A stretch of DNA of 47,500 bases, taken from assembly GCA_009760855.2 (NCBI GenBank), contig WPIO01000037.1, positions 2,395,001 to 2,442,500 of the forward strand, in the 5' to 3' direction. The stretch comes from Cristatella mucedo. Taxonomy: Eukaryota; Bryozoa; Phylactolaemata; Cristatellidae. The notes beneath the pieces are model-generated. The model made no database searches. It was not told the origin of the DNA and saw nothing but the letters and a program-made list of their open reading frames with translations. Made by a program: the position numbers and the translations under genes. Of the stretch, positions 39,901 through 47,500 are shown in pieces. Within the stretch, counting starts at the first letter, position 1. Each line of letters opens with the position of its first letter.

Positions 39901-42900
39901 GGTGTCAACCCGTCCCAGCCGTGGGCTGGCACTGACTCCATAGGCAAATGCTGCTCGAAGGCGGCACGACGCGACCCTTAGCTATTAATTTTTTTCGAAG
40001 AATCAGCCAGCACTCTCTGCTGCTCTAACTTCGCTGCATCTGCAAAAAACCACGTTCCACACAACCGATAATTATACCGATACTTGTCATCAGCAGGATG
40101 CTTCCTGACCTGCGATACGCGGCTCCATTGGCCTGGCACTGCCCAAGTGACCTGTCGGTCCCAGTGGACTGACGACTTGCAATTCAGTCCTGGTTTGGCC
40201 CAGAGGTCAGGTGCTTGCCTTTAACGACCAAAGTCGTGGGCTCATGCACTGCAGCTTAAGTGTAGCGCCTGAATAGAGATGGCGTTCTTTCAGGGTGCTA
40301 TACAAACTTCCCACAGCTTACGGTTCGATCAAATAGTCCAGAAGGTGCCCCTGGTGGCTATTTACCACTCAACATCCTTACCAATGTCCGGGCAGTGACA
40401 CGCCCATCTGTGCAGCAGTGAGTGTCTGCAGTCATGCTTAAGGGGTCGGATTTCTCTTTAAAATACGCAGAATCGATTCACCTTGGTGCTAGAAAACGTT
40501 TGAACCTTCATGGAACCCAATTGAACTCAAGAATGAGGATCCAATGCTGATCAGAAGAGCCACCGGCAATTGAAGGCTTTCGACAAGAATGCGCAGAGCT
40601 CGTTATCGCCAATGCTTCCAAAAGGCATGTGAGGCCGGTTCGATCCTTTGCTCGACACCTTCACCCCGACAATGGCACAAGCGGAGAGAACTGAATCAAG
40701 CATGCCCTAAGTGATGCCCTCACGAGCCGAGCCCGCATTCTAACTCAAGGGCAAGGGCAGCTCGACAGTGTGTGGCCCACCCCCTCCACCCACCCCACCG
40801 CTATCTCCCCAGATCAGCTTGACCCCAAGTGGCAGCTGCCATGCTGGACAGGGGCTGCTAGTGTGAGCGCCAAGGAAAGGCAACGCCTCACAGCAAGAGA
40901 CCGAGTGAGTCGACTTGCAGCCCAACACCGTTGGACTGCAATTCGACTCGAACGAAAACGATGTCGACCCTTTCTGAGTCTTCATACAGCCGCCCTTCCG
41001 CACGGCGCTCGCATCGCACCGAATGGAGCCCTTGGCGAAAGACCCTTCGATCTGCAGTGTTCAGAGAGGCAGTACTCAGGTAGGCAACTCCTACCTGCCT
41101 AGAAATGCTCAATAAATAATCCTTACAGTACAGAAGCTAAAGTTGGGGAGGTTTTCAAAGTTAATCACTAGTCCAGACACTGAGTGAGTACAGTACATCC
41201 GATCTAGCGCTTGTCCGGGTGGCAGGTGGTGGCAATTAGGATAAACATTCACGCACTGCAGCACACCCTGGGATAGTTTACTAATAGGGCCAGCCACTCA
41301 CAAATGTGGCCGAGCACCACTCACAAAACAACAGCAAAACCAAAAGCACAAGTGGAAATGCTCTGAAACGAGGATAAGGAGGGATCGACCTTCAATTAAT
41401 CAAGCTACACTTTCACACTACTCTGAGACTATGGGGCCTTGGCTGTGATACGAGCAAGACTATTGTAATCTTTAAACCTGAAATACATTGCAAAAATTCG
41501 GGCCATACTAGATAAAGAAAACCCCAGCCACGCTGGTCCATGCATTTGTGACGTCCCGTCTCTAGACGTCTGTAACTAGCTACTCCTCACCTTGGTGATC
41601 CCCAGGGTCTTAGCTCAGCTGTAAGGTACTCTTCACGACCCAGGTCGAGGGTTCAAGCCCTGAAGTGGGCGATCTCATATTACTCACTGCAAGTGGCAGG
41701 GATAGCCGCTAAGGCTCTTCTGACGAAATACAAATGAGGCTGTTGCATTAGCAAACTTTTTTTTTTTACTCGCAGGTCTTCCTGCCTGTGTGCAATGCCT
41801 ACAGTTGGTGAAAAGTTCAGCCGCTGGGCTCGTCTGTCATAATCATCCGCCACATTCCACCACTTCTCACTGACCAGCACTGGCTCCTCATCAAGCAGCA
41901 TACCGACCAAGCTTCTGCAACTCAATTTTAGGTCCCTACATTCCCTTGCTCCGGCCTACCTATCTGAAACACAATGACATACGTTCTAATCAGGCTTCGG
42001 AAAACACCACCCACTCTACTGACTCGGGCCATTTGGCTGCGCCTCTAACAAACTTCAAATCCTTTAAAGACTATGCCTTGAACTCCTATGCTCCTAAAGA
42101 CTATAACATACTGTCCCCTGGTATTCCGACATCCCCTGATTTGACACTTGAAAAAATGTATCAGCTCACAACATTTGCTCGGTCCATCTGAGATAATAGG
42201 TTATACCCTTTAGACTCTAAATACATGCAAATGCTATTTTTAACCGCCAAACGAACTTGAATTTTCAGCATCAACTTGCCACTATCATTTGTGTACAAAC
42301 AGGACCCAGCCAGAAAGGCATTGCTTACCTTACGAAGAAAATCACCGGGCAGACTGTATTTCTTAGTAAGCTCGCCCACAGTCACGTGACCGGTGTCTTG
42401 AAGTTCGTCGTTGACCTCGTCAAAGATCTGATCCAAATAGTTGCTATAAAAGTTTAAATTAACTGAGCACACCACATTGCATTTTAGGGAGCCAGCAGGT
42501 CATGCAGCGAAGCCAAACCAACGCTAACCAAGGCCAGGTACTCTGAAGTAATGAACAACTCAAGGTTCTGCATAATAATAATAAAAATAACAATCATAAT
42601 AATACATTTGTATAGCACCCTTGAAGAACTGAATCTCATTCTAGGCACTTTGCAGATGCTGTATAGAAAGCATTACCACATGATTGGTGGTAACATACGC
42701 CAAGCATAGACTGTGGTATGCTTGGCACACCACATGGCTGTGCGAAACAACCGGTAGCTCGTACTACTGCAGACAGAACTCGCTGATTTAACAGCCTCTT
42801 TTGTATAGCGACAGGAGAGCCTTTACGGCTATCACCGCCGCTTGCAGTGGCGATAAAGAATCGCCCACCGCAGGAATCGAACCCACGACCTCGGGACCGA

Positions 42901-45900
42901 GGTCGTGAAAGCAACAGCCTTACCTAGTGCGTGCCATCACGGTTCGCTAGCTGGAGAGTTGTCTGCAGCCAAGCACCACGAAGAGCACCACGACGAGCAC
43001 ACAGCTAGAGCTGCCAGCTCTACGAGACCTTCAGTCCTATACGAAGCATGAGCTCCTCGGCCGGCCCTGCCAGGAGCCCTACCAGATGTGGCGTGCCCCC
43101 AGGGCAGTGGCATCTTACAGCAGCAGCTCTGTGCCAACACGACCACAGAATGAAAACCCTGGAGCAAAGGGTCAAAGCTGTCTACTGAGTGCCACCCAAA
43201 GGACCGAGCGGGCGACCAACAAGCGGCTCTGTGGCTCTTGCTGCTGCATCTCAGCCTACCGAGGTCTCCCCCGAGTCCGGTGCTCAAGCTTAAGGACTGG
43301 AGGTCATGAGATGGCGTCCTTCAGTGGGCAATGATAAAGAATCGCCAGCCGGAAGAGGGAAGGGGGAAGAGAGGCGATAACCCCAAAGTCTCTGCTGATG
43401 CTTTATAACGAGGCTGCTGAATCATCGGCTCTTTACTACTTTTCTACTCGTCTCGTGCACGCTTACGTACTGGTTAGACAAAAGTGAATTTAGGCTGGGA
43501 CCGGAAAACAGTTGTGCTCATGAGCCGATAAAACTTTCTACAGATCAGGTCTGACTGCAGTGCTGAAAGCCTCCGACAAGACGATAGAGCAATAGAAAAA
43601 AAAAAGGAGGATACTCCATACGGTCTTCGGCATTTGAATCTCACGAACCTCTGAAAGTAGTGGCAGGCTCAACAGCCAATTTCGGAAACACGGAACTTCG
43701 GCCAGAAAAAAGAGAGTCTAAAAGTCAGGACTGAGGTTATGCACAGCTACACACAATTGATACAGTCTTATTCAAAACCCTATCCTTGCAAGCTAGGCAA
43801 CAGCAGGGCACAAGAAAAAGCGTTGCTGAAACCCGGGCAAGACTGAGTCGGCCATCGATGAGAGGAAGCCTGATGGCAATGACAACGAAACGGTGACACG
43901 TCGAGCACACGAAGGAGCTCGAATGCTCCACTCTGATGCCATTAATGCTGATTAAATGCCATTAATGCTCCATTCTGATGCCATGAATGCTCCATTCTGA
44001 TGTCAGATCGTGGACTTTATGCCTGTATAGGCAGGTGCATGCACACATACAAGAGAGACCATATACGCAGGTCTGAAGTGAGCATGATGTTTAGCTAGAC
44101 AGCACACACTGTGCCACGTGCTCAAGGACGGCTTCGACTTTTCGACAAAGGCATGTGCCAAACTCAAGGCCAAGCAGCCAGCACCAACCAGCAGAGGCAG
44201 CCTTTAGCACCTAACACAAGCAAGCAACAACTAGCAGCAGCTAGCAGCACTTAGCAACAACTGACAGCGCTTATCAGCAGCTAAAAGCACCGAATAATAA
44301 TAGTAATAAAATGGGTGTATAGCACCCTCCGAGAGCTAAATCTCTTTCTGGGCACGTTACACAGCAGTAGCAGCAAGCAGCAACTACCAGCAGCAACTGG
44401 CAGCAGCATCTGAAAGCAGCTATCAGCACCTATCAGCAAGTAGCAGCAGAAGCTCAACCATCCAAAAGACAAGTCACCTGGGACTTGAAGATGCAGAAAT
44501 GTAACGATCGACATACACGAATGACGAACTGGCCGACTTATCTCCAAGCTCAAGAAACACCATGCTTCTGGGATATCGCCTGTGTAGTTGCACAGGGTGT
44601 GAAACCGTGAGGAGGGGTAAGAAAACCTTGCACACTGCTAGAACAAACGAACCGGATGTTCGGCATTTTGCATCGGCTGTCTGTTGCTTCCCTTGACAAC
44701 AGCTTTCGCAGCTACCAACAGACGATCAGGAGTGAGGACAGAAGAACAACAGCGATACGATCACACTGCTGTCTGCTTGTTTACTGCTCTCGAGTGCACA
44801 GACGCACACACTAAACCGGCCGGCAGACGAGGCTCGGCCAGCAGAAGCACCAGCAGCAGCCAGAGCTGTGAGCCTGAGCAGGCCAGATGCATGCATCGGA
44901 CGCTGAATTAATTTACAACAGCCCCACAGCAGGGGGTAAGCAGCAAAGCAGCAAGCCGCAGTCAGGCAACCGTGGAGCCTCTGCTCCAACAGCCAATGAC
45001 TGCACATTCGGCTGCAGCCACTGTGCCCATTCGGTGCACACGAAGGCTAGGCAGAGCACGATCATGCTCATTAATGAGCTGAGGTGCTCCTGCACTGCAT
45101 TCTGAAGCTAGACAAGCCTTCCACTCCCAATCTGGAACAAGCCGCACCTAAATGAGTAACTTGCTTGTGTGTGCCTGTGCTGTAAGTGCACAGCACCCAG
45201 AAAAAGCGACACAGTCTAAACTTGATCTATAGACACAATGCGAATATGGAACACCTATAGACATATAGCATCGCAAAAACCATGCGGTCCTTGCAATGGT
45301 ACTTCGATGGCACTTCAAAATGCGAAAAAGTGTGTAGTGTTTCAACAGCAAAGGGGAAGGAAGCATGTACAAAGGCAGACCAGCGAGAGGTCGTTAAAAA
45401 GAGTCTTTTCGAATAAACATGAACTGAAATAGACAGTGGAGCCGGTTGCAAACGCTCCGGAAACAATGGCAAATTCCGTGCACATCGAGAAGGGTACTTT
45501 AATGTGAATGAGCACTGTCACCTACGTATTGGACCCAGCAGATGCTTAAGCGACCCCAATAATTAAAAAATAATTACCGTAAAACTAGGAGCAAAGAATT
45601 TCAAAAACTAGGAGCATGGAACCCAGCCGATCCTTCGGCAGGCGACTACTAGAAAGAGAACGTGAAGAACTCAACTTTGCGAGTGGTTTGATGGCCCAAA
45701 ATGTGCACATGCAGCGAGTAGCCTCGACCAAATCACTCACCTAAAATTTCGGATGGCGTTCCTCATTTAGACGCACATAAATCTATTATGAGAGGCATAA
45801 CTGATTAACCACGGAACTAGCTCTCCTGAGGTCAAGTAGCTCACCTGCCGATTATCTGTCCTAGTATGAGGGCGAGCGATTTGTCACTGCGCACGATCTC

Positions 45901-46780
45901 GGAGGCCTTACTTTCTACGTGAGCCAAGTCGACGTTCAGTGCCTGCTGCACATCCACGAGATTGACTCGTCCTGGAAAAAGGAGTCTACGTCAGGGCTCT
46001 AAACGATAGACGTGGCCGACACTGCGAAAGTCGGCCTACATCAATAATAATAATAATTCACTTGGCCTACATCAAGCGACAGCGGCGACGTGCCTCCGTG
46101 GACGACGAGCTCCTCCTTAATCTCCTTGCTGAGCTCCTGCGGTGTAACATAACTCTTTCCGTCGCAAGTGTATAGTGCCTCGAGTAACTTGAGCTCGATT
46201 AGTCTGCTGACAATCTCGTGGCAGTTCCTTTCCGACAGCCTGTTTAAACGGAAGCTTTGCCGTGCAGTGCCGACGTACAGCTGTAGAAGTGACAAGGAGC
46301 GACATCCGGGTGAAAGTCTGCGAGCGTCACAACCCGCCCAAGCTGTCGACGACTCGCGACGACGACACGCAGAGCTAACATCTGGTGGCGGCACCGAGGC
46401 GTAGGCCAAACGCTAGGCGAACACTAACCTTGCCACTGTTGGGGTCAAGAAAACAACGCGCCACAATCGTTTTCTCGCAATTTTCTCCGCAATAGCTTTC
46501 ACCCGCACGATAGCGTTTTCACTGGCGGGTGCGGAAAGGCTACGAGCAGCTATGAGTCGCCCTAGAGGGACCGCTCGGGGCAGGGGGGAACCGGGCCCGT
46601 TAACACGTGTACATGCTCTAACTCCGACGTCGGAGCATGACGAGCCCACCGGAAAGGGCAGCTGAAATTATAGGCACTGCATATAAGCAAGCAACCCTAC
46701 CGCTGACTTGTACTGCTCAGCTGCGCACGCTGGAAATCGGCGGCTAGTCTCTTCACTTCCTCCCAGTCAGCAGCAGCCAT
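27989..46780 (-). CDS. UFL1: UFL1, E3 UFM1-protein ligase 1, 17 exons, 790 aa
   Basis: Exons, high to low: 46780-46701, 46239-46094, 45971-45845, 42443-42329, 38274-38144, 37885-37827, 37571-37434, 36271-36096, 35095-34925, 34125-34008, 33923-33650, 33532-33372, 33206-33079, 32447-32367, 32165-32074, 29375-29155, 28143-27989. They sum to 2373 nt with every phase consistent; human UFL1 is 794 aa. Matches run throughout: [20 protein letters not shown] at the N-terminus, [64 protein letters not shown] and a C-terminal [17 protein letters not shown]1 has no catalytic cysteine; as a scaffold ligase with DDRGK1 and CDK5RAP3 it brings UFC1-UFM1 to substrates, notably ribosomal uL24 at the ER. The N-terminal helix and winged-helix region span the first half; residues about 420-480 are a Gly/Lys/Asp-rich linker as in relatives. 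Introns after exons 2 and 13 start with GC. The gene looks intact. Confidence 0.97.
28690..28865 (+). mobile_element. SINE family A in UFL1 intron 16
   Basis: GGGTCGTGGATTCGAGCCC B box region, GATGGCCGTTGAAGCTC body and AATGAGGCCGTTTAATCAGC end. Confidence 0.7.
29552..29630 (+). repeat. Unclassified dispersed repeat D, copy 2, in UFL1 intron 15
   Basis: CTGTCTGCCTTACAGGTCGG then TTTAAGGCAGAGGAGAG and ACCAAGAATTG. The arms CTGCCTTA/TAAGGCAG are perfect here. No family recognised. Confidence 0.6.
30059..30117. repeat. AT-rich tail flanked by a 13-bp direct repeat
   Basis: ATTTAGCATTTTA at 30059-30071 and 30105-30117 flank 33 bp of (TTATT)-type sequence, in UFL1 intron 15. Confidence 0.6.
30828..30915 (-). 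mobile_element. 5'-truncated LINE 3' end in UFL1 intron 15
   Basis: ATA-rich tail, TTGATAAAGCACCCTCAGAG and CTCTTTCTAGGTGCTTTACA. The base changes in the two outer arms (GCGCC to GCACC, GGCGC to GGTGC) keep the stem paired. Confidence 0.75.
32675..32810 (-). mobile_element. tRNA-derived SINE family B in UFL1 intron 15
   Basis: Best B copy. Minus-strand A box TGGTCCAATGG fits the consensus; the B box region is GTGGGCTCGAGCCC; the tail hairpin is AGCGCCTGAATAGAGATTAA pairing with TTCTCTTGGGGCGCT, then ACAAATGAATTATAT. Confidence 0.85.
33074..33081 (-). other. GC 5' splice site of UFL1 intron 13
   Basis: Exon 13 ends GCC-GAG at 33079 and the intron begins GCAAGT, the textbook GC-AG donor. The next exon starts in phase 0 at 32447 (GTC CGC, after GGACAG). 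Using the GT four bases downstream would put exon 14 out of frame. Confidence 0.88.
34313..34448 (-). mobile_element. tRNA-derived SINE family B in UFL1 intron 9
   Basis: TCATCTGCATAGCATCCC, ATCTCTATCCAGGCGCTGTA, B box region GCTCTGGCCCACGTGG and ACCTGGGCCATACC. Diverged head. Confidence 0.65.
37090..37215 (-). mobile_element. tRNA-derived SINE family B in UFL1 intron 7
   Basis: TCACTTGTACAGCACTCTAA, ATCTCTATCAAAGTGCTGTA, GGTCCAAGTCCACGCCC and CCTGAACCAAACCAAGC. The stem ends changed together (AGCACT/AGTGCT). Confidence 0.65.
38375..39560 (-). pseudogene. CR1/L2-like LINE fragment (copy 2) in UFL1 intron 4
   Basis: On the minus strand the reverse-transcriptase catalytic box FYADDAQLY is readable with YADD at 39403-39392. 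After a frameshift come [24 protein letters not shown] and [13 protein letters not shown]. Further along, [15 protein letters not shown] and [12 protein letters not shown] mark the ORF end, then a 3' UTR of about 200 bp ends in the family hairpin (38395-38445) and an ATT/ATC tail. It is 5'-truncated and frameshifted. Confidence 0.85.
40194..40315 (+). mobile_element. tRNA-derived SINE family B in UFL1 intron 4
   Basis: Plus-strand copy: TTTGGCCCAGAGGTCAGG A-box region, AGTCGTGGGCTCATGC B-box region, TAGCGCCTGAATAGAGATGG and GGGTGCTATACAAAC tail. Confidence 0.65.
41505..42190 (+). pseudogene. CR1/L2-like LINE fragment (copy 3), split by SINE A, in UFL1 intron 4
   Basis: [10 protein letters not shown] at about 41533-41562 corresponds to the same region of copy 1. 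It is interrupted by a SINE A (about 41598-41765) and resumes with [12 protein letters not shown], then [20 protein letters not shown] to about 42150. Multiple stops and frameshifts are present. Confidence 0.8.
41598..41765 (+). mobile_element. SINE family A nested in LINE copy 3
   Basis: TTAGCTCAGCTGTAAGG A-box region, CGAGGGTTCAAGCCCTG B box, GGGATAGCCGCTAAGGCTC body and AATGAGGCTGTTGCATTAGC end. LINE sequence continues on both sides. Confidence 0.75.
42570..42720 (-). mobile_element. 5'-truncated LINE 3' UTR copy in UFL1 intron 3
   Basis: ATA-rich tail, TTGTATAGCACCCTTGAAG and CTCATTCTAGGCACTTTGCA, then 3' UTR-like sequence. It ends close to the minus-strand SINE A at 42775-42945. Confidence 0.7.
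42775..42945 (-). mobile_element. tRNA-derived SINE family A in UFL1 intron 3
   Basis: Closely matches the copy at 1862. It has a perfect 11-bp hairpin CACGACCTCGG/CCGAGGTCGTG (42883-42906) beside the B box, body GAGCCTTTACGGCTATCACC and end GCTGATTTAACAGCC as read on the plus strand. Confidence 0.85.
43270..43440 (+). mobile_element. Degenerate SINE family A in UFL1 intron 3
   Basis: GTGGGCAATGATAAAGAATCGCC-like body start (first 20 bases diagnostic) and ACGAGGCTGCTGAATCATC end. The head is largely decayed. Confidence 0.5.
43918..44010. repeat. Short minisatellite in UFL1 intron 3
   Basis: Three to four imperfect copies of a unit of about 22 bp such as AATGCTCCATTCTGATGCCA. Confidence 0.7.
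44205..44455. repeat. AGC-rich minisatellite in UFL1 intron 3
   Basis: Irregular AGCAGC/AGCAAC/TCAGCAC units, split by the truncated LINE at 44291-44365. Confidence 0.7.
44291..44365 (-). mobile_element. 5'-truncated LINE 3' end inside an AGC-rich minisatellite
   Basis: AATAATAATAGTAATAAAATG tail region (first 20 bases diagnostic), then ATAGCACCCTCCGAGAG and ATCTCTTTCTGGGCAC. AGC-rich repeat lies on both sides. Confidence 0.7.
46033..46075 (-). mobile_element. Extremely truncated LINE copy (about 19 bp) with 12-bp target-site duplication
   Basis: GGCCTACATCAA occurs at 46033-46044 and again at 46064-46075. Between them are 19 bp that on the minus strand read AAGTGAATTATTATTATTA, the exact terminal sequence and ATT tail of the window's LINE 3' end. 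It lies in UFL1 intron 2, 18 bp from the GC donor. Confidence 0.8.
46088..46097 (-). other. GC 5' splice site of UFL1 intron 2
   Basis: Exon 2 must end CAC-GGA-G at 46094 for the conserved HGG-RVN to be kept in frame with exon 3 (acceptor TTCCAG, first base 45971). The intron then begins GCACGT (46093-46088). The nearest GT, four bases further in, would shift the frame. Confidence 0.85.
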
Positions 46781-46856
46781 GTCCCACACAGGTAAACAAC
46801 CGGAAAACCGAATCGGACGAGCGTTAATGAGCCTCCACCTTAAAGAGCTTTTTCCG

Positions 46857-46872
46857 CCCCCCCCCCCCCCCC
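46857..46872. repeat. Poly-C run upstream of UFL1
   Basis: About 16 C residues roughly 80 bp upstream of the UFL1 start codon, followed by GGGGG. Confidence 0.9.
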
Positions 46873-47500
46873 GGGGGCAAGCATTGCTGTTGAGTGATGT
46901 CTACAAGACGTCATTTGGTGTCCGTAGCTGCTAAGGAATGTGCACCCTCATATATAAGCATGCGCCCAGAAGGATATCGTAACTCAGAATCCGTCCTCCG
47001 ATATCAACAGATCCAGGTTGAGCTGGTTAAGCGAAGATTTGTACTGCTGGCTCCAAATGACATCGTGTATCCCCCCACATCTTACGCGTGTTGTTCTCTT
47101 TCTCTCTCCTTCTCTCTCTCCTTCCCTCTCTCTCTCCTTTTACGCTCTGAAATTCTTCTCTTTCCCTCTCCCTTCGGAACACATCAGTACTTTTTATTCA
47201 CAAAACCTTGTATAGACAGCACAAGCTATGGCGTACCTTCTCGCAGGAGTCTCTGCCGAGCAAAGACGGTTGAATTTCCCATTGCAGCAATAGAGCGATT
47301 TAAAGTGTTCGCCCTCGAAACACCGCGAACGTGAGAGCATACTGCAGTAAGCTGTACTCTGAATCATTAGCGCAACCACAGATTTTTCCCGAAAAACACG
47401 GCGCCGATGTTGTCGCAGAATTGCGATTCGGGGTAAATAGCAGAACAAAAGCTAAAGTGCAGCATCGACGATAACGACACATGCCTCCAAAGAGATCGAG
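46873..47500. other. Upstream flank of UFL1
   Basis: Includes a TATATAAG at about 46949 on the plus strand and a CT-rich stretch at 47093-47170. The window ends 17 bases after an ATG (47481, MPPKRS) that cannot be assessed. Confidence 0.4.

Noticed and set aside
47481-47500. ATG reading MPPKRS at the right edge
   Set aside because: Only 20 bases remain, the base at -3 is a C, and nothing else supports a gene start.

Overview
This is a stretch of animal nuclear DNA, most likely from an invertebrate. It has spliced genes with GT-AG and GC-AG introns, many dispersed retroelements, long microsatellites and CpG-rich patches. No bacterial-style operons, CRISPR arrays or genuine tRNA/rRNA genes were seen. 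The species cannot be fixed from the sequence; the metazoan cell-surface protein (LRR plus Ig plus transmembrane) makes a plant or fungus unlikely.

Three protein genes can be reconstructed. (1) Minus strand, 5538-4431: a small two-exon ankyrin-repeat protein of 127 aa. (2) Plus strand, 19929-24676: a three-exon, 835-aa type I membrane protein with LRRNT, LRRs, LRRCT, one Ig domain, a transmembrane segment, an acidic tail, three 11-residue repeats and a PDZ-type C-terminus; the layout is kekkon-like. (3) Minus strand, 46780-27989: a complete 17-exon gene for UFL1, the E3 ligase of the UFM1 system, encoding 790 aa. All 16 intron phases agree, and two introns need a GC 5' splice site. The three genes have no evident functional link. 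They are neighbours in a repeat-rich region.

The rest is mostly repeats. There are three recognisable fragments of a CR1/L2-like non-LTR retrotransposon (10290-12332, 38375-39560, 41505-42190), many 5'-truncated copies of its 3' end, and two tRNA-derived SINE families (A and B). The LINE 3' end carries a hairpin of the form AGCGCC..AGAGA..TCTCT..GGCGCT followed by an ATT-rich tail. SINE family B ends in the same hairpin, so both halves of a LINE/SINE partnership appear in one window. SINE A and B share a strong hairpin next to the B box but have different tails.

Other structures include a 226-bp palindrome with a TA-repeat core (8268-8493), a perfect 32-bp palindrome (2877-2908), a 39-nt hairpin (9560-9598), CT tracts of 108 and 267 bp, a CTG-rich tract, G-runs and several minisatellites. 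Layout: 1-4200 repeats and a CpG patch with a perfect splice donor; 4240-5540 ankyrin gene; 5540-19900 repeat-rich gene-poor DNA; 19929-25180 LRR-Ig gene; 25200-27980 spacer with repeats; 27989-46780 UFL1; 46790-47500 upstream flank of UFL1.
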